A DNA stretch of 64,000 bases from Tridacna crocea (lineage: Eukaryota; Mollusca; Bivalvia; Cardiida; Cardiidae). Of this stretch, positions 34,623-45,265 are shown piece by piece (position 1 is the first letter of the stretch; each line of letters begins with the position of its first letter). The notes under the pieces are model-generated. The model was not told the origin of the DNA. It saw only the letters and a list, made by a program, of their open reading frames with translations, and made no database searches. The position numbers and the translations under genes are program-made. The stretch is from positions 10,358,245 through 10,422,244 of the forward strand of contig OX031066.1 of NCBI GenBank assembly GCA_943736015.1, in the 5' to 3' direction.

Positions 34623-35477
34623 CCGTATTTATAACAGGTTTTTTTTACGTGCTGCCAATTTTTACTAATTTTTACGCGTTAAAAAGATTCGTAAAAATTT
34701 GACGCGTAAATAATTACAGCGTAAAACCGTAGTATTGTATCGATATGAAATAAAGCCTTATCAGTATGTAATACCTGTACACTAAATACATGCAATTTTT
34801 TCACTTGTGTACTGATTACGTGTGATATGACTTCTCTCAATCAGTCATCTCTATTTGGATATTTTAAGCCACGGCTACCGTGCCCAAACGGAAAACTAAC
34901 AGAGAATTGCAATCCATACTATACGTGAATTGAATATTCAGGTTAAAAATGCTTTGACACCACGTAAACGAGGTACCTTCATGATACTCGACATGTTGAT
35001 CATGGTGGTGATGAGAATTGACTCGGCATTGGGCCGCTCCAAAAATGTCACAAATGGTTCATGTGAAAAGACGTGGCTATGCAACTGCAAAACCCGAGGT
35101 TTTAAAATTTCGATGAGCTAAATGAGGGCTTTCTAAACAGAGTGAAAAAAGTAATGACAAATGACAATGTGCCTCCACAGTTTGTTATCAATTATGATCA
35201 TATAGGTATCTGTTAAAACAGTTATTTGCGCATCAAAACAATTACCGCTATTCGCACGCCAAACAAAGAGTGACACTTTTCTTTTAATCTGTATTTAAAA
35301 CTAACAATTCACTTATAATCTTAAATGAAAGAGTGGACAATGCACTGATATTTTTAATGCTGTAATTTTTTACGCATGTTGAGAATTAGTAAAAAATAAA
35401 ATCGTAAAAATTTAAATCACATGTTTTTAGCTCGAATTCGTCATTTTTTACAGCAGTAAAAAAAACCCGTTATATGG
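34623..35477 (+). mobile_element. Pogo-like deletion derivative
   Basis: The ends are inverted repeats (ccgtatttataacaggtttt and, reversed, ccatataacgggtttttttt), each flanked by TA. Inside is a fragment of a pogo-type transposase, so this 855-bp element looks like an internally deleted descendant of a pogo-like transposon. Subterminal regions are A/T-rich, with repeated tttttacg motifs in opposite orientations. Confidence 0.7.
34895..35215 (+). pseudogene. Pogo-like (DDE_1) transposase fragment
   Basis: In one frame the sequence reads ELTRHWAAPKMSQMVHVKRR then GYATAK; after a one-base shift it continues ELNEGFLNRVKKVM, then NVPPQFVINYDHIGI. In pogo/Tigger transposases the LTRHWA..LL.RM.FVKRRG segment ends the DNA-binding part, and the (I/L)N.D.TG motif holds the first catalytic Asp; both are matched here. 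The upstream segment (LTPRKRGTFMILD) suggests an internal deletion, and everything after the first catalytic Asp is gone. A stop follows immediately. It cannot encode an active enzyme. The family call is from motif memory. Confidence 0.6.
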
Positions 35478-35479
35478 TA

Positions 35480-36012
35480 TCTTATATACATATGTCTTTC
35501 ATGATTTTCTTGAACAAACTATGGTAGAGTTTTAAAGCAGAGAGTACTACTGTATATGTGGATACCCGTGTATATATGTGTCGAAAAATTCCTGAATTAT
35601 GGATAAAGGGCATTTTTGGAACAGAAATGTTTGCTAATTCAAAGCATGCAATTATCATATTTTTTTATATATTTGTGGTAAAATATCAGAGGTGGAAAGT
35701 TAGCAAACTTTTCAAATTCGCAAAACCTAGCTAGCAATGGTTTATCCTTGGATATGCATGAGTACATGAGCTGTTACTGATGAAATATAGCTGAAATAAC
35801 ATTGAAAGCAGTGTAAAACACATTCTATACCTTTTCATGTGAAGATTATTTGCCACCCATGAGATAAAAGGGAGGAAAGCAAACATCTGAATCTGAAAAA
35901 TAGGGAGTTGGGGAAAAACCCCGGATATCTCAAACATTTCACAGCAGACATTTATATTCTAAAATATATGGATACTCAAAAATTTAATGAACTGAAGCCA
36001 TTAAAGTCAAGT
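35480..36012. other. No recognisable feature
   Basis: AT-rich DNA. A minus-strand open frame at 35731-35937 shows no family resemblance. Confidence 0.4.
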
Positions 36013-36100
36013 TTCAATTTTGGAGTCATGATTATTTTGTCGTTTGTAAATGTTTTGAATTTGGACTAGTCTAAAATTTTGTCGTTTGGTAAAGGGTTAA
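36013..36100 (-). mobile_element. Family-1 MITE, end fragment
   Basis: tgattattttgtcgtttgta through ttggtaaagggttaa. The hairpin and the other end are absent. Confidence 0.7.
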
Positions 36101-36867
36101 AGGGTTTATTCAGTAGAATTACCTTTCAGAGGCCATGACGGGCTTGAGTATGACAGTTGCAGTGGTGTTTCTCCCTCGACTGACATAGTTTGACCCTTTG
36201 AACTTGGCCCTTCTTAACCCTGCTGCAACCAAGGATTACTAGAATTCTGAAATGGAAGAAAAGATGGAACTGGTGTTGTGAGGCAATTGAAAACTTCTAT
36301 TAATTTTTGCGTTTTGTAAGTTTGGGCATGTATTAACTGTGTCTTTGAACAACAGATGATCAAATGGACTCATCTTCTCTTATGCATGTTTCAAAATAGA
36401 TTTATGCATCTTATTAGGTATGCATGAATGGCACATTCACAAGTGCAGAAAATTGCAAGTAAAGGTTTTGAGTACGAACCTTTTGTCGGGGTATAGGTTT
36501 ATTTTGAACCAGAATGCATGGAATTTATTGAAGGCATAGTCTTTGGAAAACTCAAAGAATTATATAAAATCATTTTCAAGTAAAAAAGAGTTGATTCTGA
36601 TACGACAGCTTTTATTGGAGGCTTATTAAACTAATGCCTTATGCTTAGCTAAAACATGATATTTGACTGCAGGCATTGTATCACAGGATCACACTTGAAG
36701 ATGACAGTTGTACCACCAAAAGCTCATGATTGTAGATCATTATAATTAAAGTTTTGCCTAGTAGATAGGCTTCAGCTTTTATTCCTTTGCAAGAGCATAG
36801 ATCCTAATCAGAAACTTTCTGTAGCTGTCTTATAAAGGTCTTCTCTGTAGTGAAAATCAGTGGCGTG
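36101..36867. other. No recognisable feature
   Basis: AT-rich spacer with no supported gene or repeat. Confidence 0.4.
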
Positions 36868-36960
36868 GATGCAGAGCGATCTGGTAAGCTCTGTAGTTAG
36901 AGCAATTGCCCTATAAATGAGGAATCGCTGTTTTGAATCCTGTACAGGTCACACTTTTTC
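36868..36960 (+). mobile_element. tRNA-derived SINE head, degenerate
   Basis: The stretch tggtaagctctgtagttaga gcaattgccc resembles a tRNA D-arm/A box, and ctgttttgaatcctgtacag resembles the T-arm/B box at the right distance (about 40 bases). It is followed by a T/C-rich tail. Similar heads occur at 7900 and 38535 on the minus strand, but the families differ. Confidence 0.5.
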
Positions 36961-37295
36961 CTCTTCAAGTTTCTAGAACTCTTTGTTTGCACATGTTGGT
37001 TATACTGTTGGCCAGGTGCTTTTGAAATGATAATATATATATTCATGGGTATTCCTTACTGAAGTTGTTAACATGTGAAGTAAAATGATGTAATTTTTTA
37101 CTTGCAGATCTGTTAACATTGATAGGCAGCAGTACTCAATCTGTGCAACTCTAACTTTTGTGGAATCTGTAATGCAGTTGGTATGTTGCATGTTAATTTT
37201 GGGTCACTTGACAGTAAATGTATACCAAGCCTAACCAGTTTTTGGCAATGGTAATGGTTAATTTCTCCATACACTACTGAAAATGGTGTATAGTA
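36961..37295. other. No recognisable feature
   Basis: AT-rich spacer; a short (AT)n run lies near 37030. Confidence 0.4.
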
Positions 37296-37499
37296 AATCA
37301 ACAAAATTTGACTGACTTTAAGTTGAAGGCATTTGCGGACAATAAATGAGATGTGTTACATATTATATCTGAAAAAGGGTAGGTAACATTGCAAGAAAAG
37401 GAAAAGATGCTGGTTACTACCTTTTCTCATTTCTTTAAAATCTTTTAAAAGCATTCTCCTTCTGGGTCATTGAAAGTCGGAATTTTTGGTTAAGGATTA
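37296..37499 (+). mobile_element. Family-1 MITE, diverged
   Basis: caacaaaatttgactgactt through gttaaggatta. The hairpin is decayed (gatgctggttactacctttt) and the TTAA ends are lost. Confidence 0.65.
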
Positions 37500-38154
37500 A
37501 ATAAGATATTATGTCTACTGCAAAAAAAGGGGGGACAGTAAACACTTGAGTCTACAGTGCTGAACAAAGGAACATTTTCTTGCTTCCAAAGAGATATCAT
37601 GTTGCACCAACTATACCACTGAGCTTTCATTAAAGTCTTCCTGTATATGTCTATCATTTTGTGCTATTTTTATAACCATATTATTAATAGTAAATTAGAA
37701 AACTTTAGCTTTTCCGCTTTTTTGTGAGCAAAGGAGACCATAATCTAAAGGTTGTTCCTGTATGAAGCTGTCTGATCTGGGCTAGCTCCTTTTACAAAGG
37801 CTTACTAAAAATATACACAGAGAGTAAAGATTTAAGTAAGAAGTTGGACACTAGTCTTTCATTAGATTATCCGATACATTCATGCAAAATTTTTACATCT
37901 TTTTTTTTATATAAATCATGTCATATCCTGGGGTGAGACAACAAGAGAAATGAAACAGTGGCAAGGGACCTTGGACACAGTAAGACAAATAAATGGCCAC
38001 AGATGCAATACCAAGTAAGGTCATTATCAACATATACATAGTCACTGTGCTTTGTGTGAATAGATTGTTTACATGCAGAGAGTCACTGTAAAGCTACAGA
38101 AGATTTGCTTATGTGAGCTCTACAAAGTGAAAACAGGCATTCAGAGATATGCAT
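37500..38154. other. No recognisable feature
   Basis: AT-rich spacer, nothing supported. Confidence 0.4.
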
Positions 38155-38335
38155 TAAGTATCATCTCAGATCAGCCTGCACAGACTGTTTTGCTCAAGTC
38201 TACTGAAGAACAAAATCTAATGAAGTCATAAAGTGCCGTATCGAATTAACCTGCAAGGACTGCACAGGCTGATGCAAGACGACATTTTACGCAAGTGTCA
38301 GAATGCCCCTTTTTGCTTGTTACAGCCCATATTAG
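38155..38335 (+). repeat. Palindromic element family C, diverged copy
   Basis: cagatcagcctgcacagact and, about 90 bases on, ctgcaaggactgcacaggct with agtgccgtatcgaattaacc and gcaagacgacattttacgca. The arms are related to the core of the complete copy at 46718. Confidence 0.55.
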
Positions 38336-38534
38336 ATGCGGCGAGTGCTTTTGGATAATTGTTCATCATTAAGCAGCAAACCAATTTGAGTGAATATTTA
38401 GTGCTTTTGTAGACAGCATACACAGTATCAAGATCAGACTCCACTGATGTATAGCAAGATGTTAAATCTACATCATTACATTTGCTGAGACCTTCAAGAT
38501 TTTAGGGACATTGAAGTTTGCAACAAATGCATAG

Positions 38535-38720
38535 CTGACATACAAACCGCATCTGGTGGGATTCGAAACCATGTGGACACTTATCCTTATTTTTTGAGGT
38601 TTAAAAGACCAATACCATAACCACTGAGCTAAAGAGATATCTCCCTAAAGCAGTTGTCAAGTATTGTATTTAAATCGGGACAAAGCCATGCGTGAAGGAG
38701 TGGACTCGCGGAACAACTAT
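38535..38720 (-). mobile_element. tRNA-related SINE-like repeat, copy 2
   Basis: Minus strand: gggagatatctctttagctc agtggttatggtattggtct tttaaacc, then ggtttcgaatccc. The A box and B box match tRNA promoters closely and the anticodon-loop CTTTTAA points to a tRNA-Lys ancestor. It shares about 170 bases with the copy at 7900. Confidence 0.7.
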
Positions 38721-38945
38721 AGGCTGGAAAATGTCCATTGAATTTATTTAGCAGTATGAAGGGTAAGTACACAAAATATTAACAAAAAGTTTTACAGCAA
38801 AGTGTTCAGGCTTGAGTCCAGCAAACTTTTGTCTGTAACGGCCATTTGAGTTTTTATGACAGGGTCCACCAACTATGAATAGAGCTGTTGCGTTATGACA
38901 CTTGCCTCAAGTTATTCTAATTCAAACATTCATGAACAATTCCAT
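38721..38945. other. No recognisable feature
   Basis: Spacer between the SINE-like repeat and a mariner-like stretch. Confidence 0.35.
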
Positions 38946-38949
38946 CCAC

Positions 38950-39436
38950 CATGAATACACGGGCAGTCAGAAAGTTCCCCAACTGGTCAATTTATAAGCA
39001 TACTAAAATTTGCTACTCGTAAACTTCATCTCGCCTCTTTAGTTTACATGTGTTGAAAAACAATTGTAATAATTCATCTGTAGAAAGTGCTTAACAATAG
39101 GTGGGTACTTAGTTACGGAGCAATTTAAAGATTTTAGCTTGTAGGAAATTCTTGATCATAGACAAACATTATAATTTCATTAAATGTCAGTCCATCATTA
39201 CTCATTCTAAAATCTTGGGTTGTTACTTTATCCACAATGGCGCAGCCAATTCCTACAGCATCAGTGATTTCGCCCAGTGTCTGACAAATCGAGGGTCTCC
39301 ATCCTCTTGACCTCTCTGCAATCTTCCTGGTCTCCTGCTCTTATGCTTTATATCTGAATGCACTTTTTTAAAAAGTCTATGCCACGCTATCACAATACCT
39401 CTGGATACTTTCTGTGCAACCTCCTTATAATTCATG
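38950..39436 (-). pseudogene. Mariner-like transposase fossil (helix-turn-helix part)
   Basis: On the minus strand one frame reads AWHRLFKKVHSDIKHKSRRP GR, which resembles the W..(R/E)FK.GR.S..DD.R.GRP motif after the first mariner helix-turn-helix. A second frame reads LGEITDAVGIGCAIVDK, which resembles the second one (RE(I/V)A.AVGIS...). Downstream at 38950-38975, cagtcagaaagttcccc is like a mariner terminus. The DDD catalytic domain is not seen. The N-terminal side is cut by the pearl-like element starting at 39437. The frames are shifted relative to each other. The assignment rests on motif resemblance only. Confidence 0.45.
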
Positions 39437-40500
39437 AATTTTTTATACTCCCGGTTTACGCAACCCCTCCTACAGTTTCCATCGGAATTATTTAAAACAT
39501 GCCACAATGAATCTCCATGATGTCTAGTTGTGCACCTGGGTCTTAGAATTTGGATCGCTGTTTGCGTTCTAAAATTATCTGCTCTTGATTTCTGAAATAA
39601 CCAACTTTTCAGTTTGAATTGTTGTCCAGGCAATAACTTCCATACTACAAAAGGTATCAACTTGAAACTTAATACATGTACACTGATAGAACACATTATG
39701 GAGAAGTGCAGTGCACATAAAACATAACTCTGCCACCATTATTTTTTGAGTTACTGCTCTTTGTTAATTTTCAATTGAATATTTATCCAGGCCATAACTT
39801 CTAAACTATGAAAGCTATTAACTTGGAACCTCATACACTGATAGAACCCATTGTGGAGAAGTGCATCACACATGAACCATAACTCTGCCACGTTATTTTT
39901 TGAGTTATTGCCCTTTGTTAATTTTCAGTTTGAATTTTTGTCCAGGCCATAACTTCCAAACTATAAAAGCTATTATCTTGGAACTTCATACACTGATAGA
40001 ACTTATGATGGAGAAGTGCATTGCACATGAATCATAACTCTGCCACCTTTACTTTTGATTCATTGCCATTTGTTGATTTTCAGTTTGAATTTTTGGAAAG
40101 ACCATAACTTCCAAACTTCAAAATCCATCATCATGTAACTTCAAAGACTAATAGAACACATTATGAAGAAGTGCATTGCACAAGAACCATAACTCTGCCA
40201 TCCTTCTTTTTGAGGTATTACCCTTTTCACTTTGAATTTTCGTCTGGGCCATAATTTCTAAAATATAAAAGATATTATCTTGGACCTTCAAAGACTGATA
40301 GAACACCTTGTGGATAAGAGCAAATCACAAAATTTGTAACTTTGCTACCCTTATTTTTTTTATTGCCCTCTAATATTTTTCACATATCATGGAGAATAAC
40401 TACTCTTCATTCATGGTCCATTAGTCAATGCAACTCATTTCACTGACAAGCCCCATCGGGCGTATATGCGCCGCTCTGCGAAGCTCTTGTTTATGTGTCT
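39437..40500 (+). mobile_element. Pearl/HINE-like element B
   Basis: The 5' end is tatactcccggtttacgcaa ccc; then about five core repeats of about 155 bp (landmark gccataacttc at about 39630, 39791, 39946, 40101 and 40248); then a 3' region cgtatatgcgccgctctgcg aagctcttgttta, which folds into a short GC hairpin before cttgttt. The copy at 58048 has the same 5' end with a long GTCC microsatellite, which is missing here. A 147-codon minus-strand frame (39253-39696) crosses its left border and is an artefact. Confidence 0.68.
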
Positions 40501-40794
40501 TTCCGCATCATTCTGGCTCTGATGCATAAACTTTTTATGACTGCAGGCTGCTCCTTGCAATCATATGATGTTGATGTTTGACCCTCCTGAAATTCTTCCA
40601 TTGCTATCAAAAATACTCATCAAATTTAAGATAATAAACCAATCACACTGGTTCTTCATAATTACTTTCGAATAAAGTCGATACCTTTTATTTGTGTGTG
40701 TGCATGCGCTTATATGCATCTATGGCACCTTATGTATGTTTTCGCTGATACTGCTGTCGATGATCTGAAAGTTTGCCGGGTACAGTTGTCAACG
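40501..40794. other. No recognisable feature
   Basis: Spacer; contains a short (TG)n run near 40694. Confidence 0.4.
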
Positions 40795-41333
40795 TTAAAG
40801 GTGGGTATTTAGAATTTTCACATCCCACCAAATTAAAAAATATATATATCACTGAAATTTATATGAAAAAGCAATACAAATCATCAATAATTAAGAATCA
40901 CAAAATTACAAAAAAAAATTTTTTTGGTGGTATTCCCTTAAAAGGCTACGTAGCCTCTTAGGCTATTTTTAAATTTCCCGCCAAAAATAAAGAAAAAGCA
41001 TTATGGGAATGTTAAATGATTGGTATGTGACTAATGACGCTGAAATTCCATAATATAACAAATATGTTATTATTTTCCATAATGTCTTCTTCGGGGGCTA
41101 TGTTTGAAGCTGCATCTGTACATTTCCGGTATGTAAATTAGTGAGTTGCTAATGTAAAAATAGAATGTGTATCCCGTCGATGTCGACCTGGGCTGTAGTA
41201 AATCTCTAATTTCTCTTGTCGGCGGATGATTTTCGACCACTGGGGTTTTATGAATGAAAATTATAAGGCTTTGGGATTATAAGGATTATTTTTTGTAAAA
41301 TTTTCGTCCCAAAATCTGAAGGGCCACCTTTAA
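40795..41333. mobile_element. TTAA-flanked element with AGGTGG ends
   Basis: It starts ttaaaggtggg and ends ggccacctttaa, giving a TTAA duplication and about 6-7-base inverted termini. It contains a perfect palindrome aggctacgtagcct (about 40942-40955). No coding sequence. It is a separate family from the MITEs but has the same target, consistent with piggyBac-type mobilisation. Confidence 0.5.
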
Positions 41334-42504
41334 TGGATACGGCTGTCGATGATTGAGCGAGAATGTAACAGACAGATTTTTCCTGGGTAATAACCAGTTA
41401 AACAATAAAATTTCTGAAGAATAGTCTTGGAAAGAGAAACATTTTGACATAAATTTCATGTAATCTGTCCAAATTTAAAAGGAAATTATAGAGGTCTTAA
41501 ATTCTGTTGCGCGAGTCCATAACGAGGCTGTAAGCTGATCACCAAATATGAAATCATTATCTTAACATACCTATGCGATTTAATGCTGTGTGACATGGTG
41601 TCAGAAGATGCATTTATGCCGAATATAAACCTTGATTTTTTTTTCTTATTTCTGATCCAAACATAGCTTTTAAGGGCTCTTTGGAACCGCCTCGGTGAGG
41701 TGGTTCTAAAGACCAACCAAAACCTACGTTTCAAACATAAATAAGAAAAATAGAATTTTTGGCCTGTTTTAGCATTTATACGTCAAGCGCCTGTGCTCTT
41801 TCCGACATCATTCTTCAAGAGTATTTGCGCATGTTTGCAGCCCTATTCCTTTATCAAAGTACTGAAAATACTGACAGGCTAGCGAATTTGGAACTAGTGT
41901 GTGGCTATGGTAAATGTAAATCTTTGTTGATTTATACCAGACTGAAGAAATATTGTCAAATATTTGGTTTCTGAGTCCGTTCCAGGTCCATCGGTTAAAT
42001 CTGGTTATGAAATCCAATTTGGTTCAATTCAAATGCAGTTCAATCCATTGACTTTACGCAGCGCTCTTGACTATTTTCTTCTCTAACACAATAAATATCA
42101 CGAAAAACTTCAGTTTGTTAACTTTCAATTTAAAACATGTTATTTTGTTGAGATGAAATCTCCTGCCTGAAAAGACATCTTCAGATAGAAAGAAATAAGA
42201 GGTAAATTGTGTTTTGCGTGTACACCTGGCCTTTTAGTCATTTCCATAGCATAGCATTTGAAAAGATAAGACAAATATGATTGTATGCGGCCTATAAACA
42301 AAATTAATAGGAAGTTTCATAAAATTTTGTTAAAAAGATATCAGTCCGTAATGGAAATATACATCAAGTCCTCCTTTTCCGATGACACGGCATCAAATGA
42401 AAGAGGAACCTTTATCGGTGGGCTATCGTAAGGAATACATGAATGATGTTTCACAATTTTCATCAAGGATTTTAAAAGATGTCTGTCTGGACAGAGGAGC
42501 TGAC
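41334..42504. other. No recognisable gene
   Basis: AT-rich DNA. Open frames at 41486-41734 (minus) and 41759-42017 (both strands) overlap and show no protein family. Confidence 0.4.
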
Positions 42505-42575
42505 AGACAGTGTGGAATAAGATCAGGCTACACAGTCTGTACAGTCTGATCTTGGATCTATACTAACCGATAATG
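42505..42575. repeat. Palindromic element family D
   Basis: gacagtgtggaataagatca ggctacacagtctgtacagt ctgatcttggatctatact: both arms present, diverged. Confidence 0.65.
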
Positions 42576-42672
42576 GGATATTTTTCTTTTACAAAAATAT
42601 AACCATACGCCAGAATGTTTTATTTAACCCTTTTTTTAACAGGTTGAGGATTAACTTTGATTATACAGTTAA

Positions 42673-42856
42673 TTAACCCATTACCACACAGCAAAAAATT
42701 TAGACCTATCCAATTTGAAAGCATAATGGAGACGGCAATTTCAAAGTGGCTCAAATGGTGCAATTTTGCTTTGATAGGAAGAAAACTGGGACAATGATTT
42801 CAAAAGGCTTCTTCCTCACGGGCGTTAAAAGTTGTCATTGTGTGGTAAAGGGTTAA
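42673..42856 (+). mobile_element. Family-1 MITE lacking the hairpin
   Basis: TTAA on both sides (42673-42676; 42853-42856). The left segment and the right segment (gcttcttcctcacgggcgtt) are present, but the central palindrome has been cleanly lost between gatagg and gggacaatg. Confidence 0.8.
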
Positions 42857-42882
42857 CAGCACCGGATGCAAAAGTCAACTAT

Positions 42883-43112
42883 TTAACTCTTTACAAAACC
42901 AAACATTTTACGGCCCTCTACATTAAAAGCTGTTCCAGACAATAAAGTTAAATTTGATTAAATTTATGAAAACATTCTAAAAGGGTTGACAAAACACGAG
43001 AAAAGGGGAAAATGCTTGTATCCAGCATTTTCTTATTTCTTTTCCCGCATTGTTTTCAAAGGGCTTGTTCCCCACTAATATGAAAACTCGGGATTGTGTG
43101 GTAAAGGGTTAA
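42883..43112 (+). mobile_element. Family-1 MITE, full length
   Basis: TTAA at both ends. The hairpin gaaaatgcttgtatccagca ttttc is intact although the flanks are diverged. Confidence 0.82.
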
Positions 43113-43123
43113 TATACAAGACG

Positions 43124-43384
43124 TTAAACAACAGTGTAACATATCAGTTTCGCATTAAAAATTATCTTAATAATGAGTGACTGGAGGAATGAGAAAGAGT
43201 CCCTGGCCAGTGACAGTAAGAGCTTGATGACAGACGGTATCTTGAACTGGCCACCGTTGTATACCGTGTATCCTATACACGTAGTAGTATCAGGGGCGGT
43301 AACCAGTCTAAGCGGATATCTATCATAACTATCGTGCAGAAGATCCATAACTATTATAAATACCATTTTCGATATCGTCATCAA
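43124..43384 (-). CDS. Unknown 86-codon open frame, doubtful
   Basis: An ATG-initiated minus-strand frame with varied composition (YDRYPLRLVTAPDTTT, CIGYTVYNGGQFKIPS) and a hydrophobic start. I do not recognise a domain. It could be an exon, a decayed coding fragment or chance. No clear splice signals or partner exons are visible nearby. Confidence 0.15.
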   Translation of the reverse strand: MMTISKMVFIIVMDLLHDSYDRYPLRLVTAPDTTTCIGYTVYNGGQFKIPSVIKLLLSLARDSFSFLQSLIIKIIFNAKLICYTVV

Positions 43385-43529
43385 GAGACTCGTTCTCGTG
43401 AATATGATTTAATAATAATGATCATCAACCAACAACCATTCGTATGCCTTTTAAGCGGCACACCTAAAAGTAAGTAGTAATATCTAATACTATGCTTTAA
43501 ATATTGATCAGCGATACTCTGTGAAAAGG

Positions 43530-43620
43530 AGGCCTAATGCATCTGCGAAAAGAATCTGCCCAGGTCAGCTTGTTGATTCCGCCCAGACGGAAGTGGACCG
43601 AGACTTTTCGCTTTAGGTCA
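43530..43620 (+). repeat. Palindromic element family C, diverged copy
   Basis: aggcctaatgcatctgcgaa aagaatctgcccaggtcagc followed by accgagacttttcgc. The right terminus is missing. Confidence 0.6.
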
Positions 43621-44047
43621 TTTTTTTCTGTATGTTCAAGGACCAGTTTACCTAAGGATACCTCTCCCTCTCTCTCTTTTTCACGATGGGTGTCTGATTA
43701 TGCCAGCTTAATAAAATTGGGGATAGAAACAGAGAACCCGAGATCGCCTGAATATATGCCCAGTAACATTAGGCCTATTGATAGAAAAAAAGAGTTCAAC
43801 GTGTTTTAGAATTGTACGTACTTCCATTCAAGTATTTACTAAACTACACTACGACTGTGACTACGATTATTAATATAGAATCTTGACCAAAATAACAAAA
43901 TTGTTCTGTTACACAAACCCATACGCTTACCATAACTGCAAAAATTTATGTATGATTATATAAAAATAATAGAAAAAGTTAGGATAAAAACTAAGCTATA
44001 ATGATATAAATATGTAAATCAAACTATTATTTTGACCATATCTGAAA
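43621..44047. other. No recognisable feature
   Basis: AT-rich spacer; nothing supported. Confidence 0.4.
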
Positions 44048-44140
44048 AGTGGGCCGTTTTGGTACTCGTATTCGTGGACCGTTTTGGTAAAGTGGGCCGT
44101 TTTGGACCGGGCCGTTTCGGAATTGGGCCGTTTTGACCCT
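44048..44140 (+). repeat. Irregular GGGCCGTTTTGG repeats, five copies
   Basis: gggccgttttggtactcg, ggaccgttttggtaaa, gggccgttttggac, gggccgtttcggaatt and gggccgttttgaccc follow one another with unequal spacing. Nothing like this flanks it. Confidence 0.8.
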
Positions 44141-44983
44141 ATCCCCGAAATTAACAAGGTACGACATGACTGGAAAACTGTACAGCCTTGACCAATGGAA
44201 ACAAGGCATTTATGTGGACGAGTCCATTTCTCACGAATAGCGAAAATAAAAGTAATAATTGGGCGGATTTTTTGATGTTGTAAGTGTTAACAGACTTAAC
44301 AGAACAAAAATAGTATCGTATTGTAATTTCGTAGTTTAAGAATGAATTAAAAAGCCAGTTTAAGGCGAAGTAGAAAGATTCCTTGTTAACCTAACACCCC
44401 TATAAAAATGAAATTCCCACAATCCATATCCTAACTCGAAAAACTACTAAAAATATAGTCGCGCGCTTCTGCGTGGCGACTAATAAACCTTTGGCCAATA
44501 GATTTGTATGGACAGTAATCAAAATCATCATCGCCTGGACCCAAGATAATAGGTAGCATTTGCAGACGACAAATGCTGATGAATTCTCTTGTAGTGGTGA
44601 CAGTCCTTTTTCATATCTGCTCAAGATAAGCATACATTAGTTAACTCTTCACCGTTGAATGTCTGTCTTTAAATTTTTAGTTGATACTTTTGTTTACTTT
44701 CCTGAAAAGGGTGTAATTATTATCTCCCTTTGTAGTGAGAGTAGTGGTTTTAGTTTTATTATGATAATTCTAAGAAGGGATAAAAAGTGGCTCGGTTAAA
44801 GTAGTACAATTATAGTCATTCTTTACACATAATTCTTTTTTTGTGGGGTCAATTTTTAGTGGAAATAGGATATTTCTACCCAAGTCTCTATTTAAAGAAC
44901 TGTCCAAAAACTTCTTCAGTCTTTTTTCTTTGTGAAATAAAATCAAATCACTTTTTTACACCTTTTAAAAAATCTTATAACAT
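44141..44983. other. No recognisable gene
   Basis: AT-rich spacer. A short hairpin gtcgcgcgcttctgcgtggc gac lies near 44458, and gcatttgcagacgacaaatg near 44558 is a tiny family-1 MITE remnant. Confidence 0.4.
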
Positions 44984-45265
44984 GTTAAACTTTCAATCAT
45001 TGGCAGAAGACAAAATAAACGTGACTAAAAATTTCAATTTGTTTTGGAAAGGCTAGGAAACATGTATTTTCGTGAAAATGAGAGAAATCTAATGTTGGAG
45101 TTTTCTCCTTTTTTAAGAATGTTTGCAAAAGCCTTCTACTCCCCCTCTTGGCGAGCCAAGGTTACGATCATTGCGTGGATCCAACGTGTTTAGAGTAGCG
45201 TAGTGGATCATCACCCTTGGCTTGAGTAGATGTCTTTTCCCGTTCGTTTAAAGTCGGTTTATTGT
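44984..45265 (+). mobile_element. Family-1 MITE with an 85-bp insertion
   Basis: The MITE left part (ggcagaagacaaaataaacg tg) and right part (cttttcccgttcgtttaaag tcgg) are separated by about 85 bases at 45150-45232. That insert has its own inverted ends (agccaaggttacgatca; gatcatcacccttggct) and a pair of ggatc motifs. It looks like a very small inverted-repeat insertion. Confidence 0.6.

Noticed and set aside
38535-38720. A functional tRNA-Lys gene
   Set aside because: The A and B boxes are good, but the arms do not pair as a cloverleaf and an insertion of about 25 bases follows the anticodon region. A SINE-like remnant fits better.
39253-39696. 147-codon minus-strand frame as a gene
   Set aside because: It crosses from a mariner fossil into a pearl-like noncoding element. 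The right half reappears at 58008-58325 as repeat DNA.
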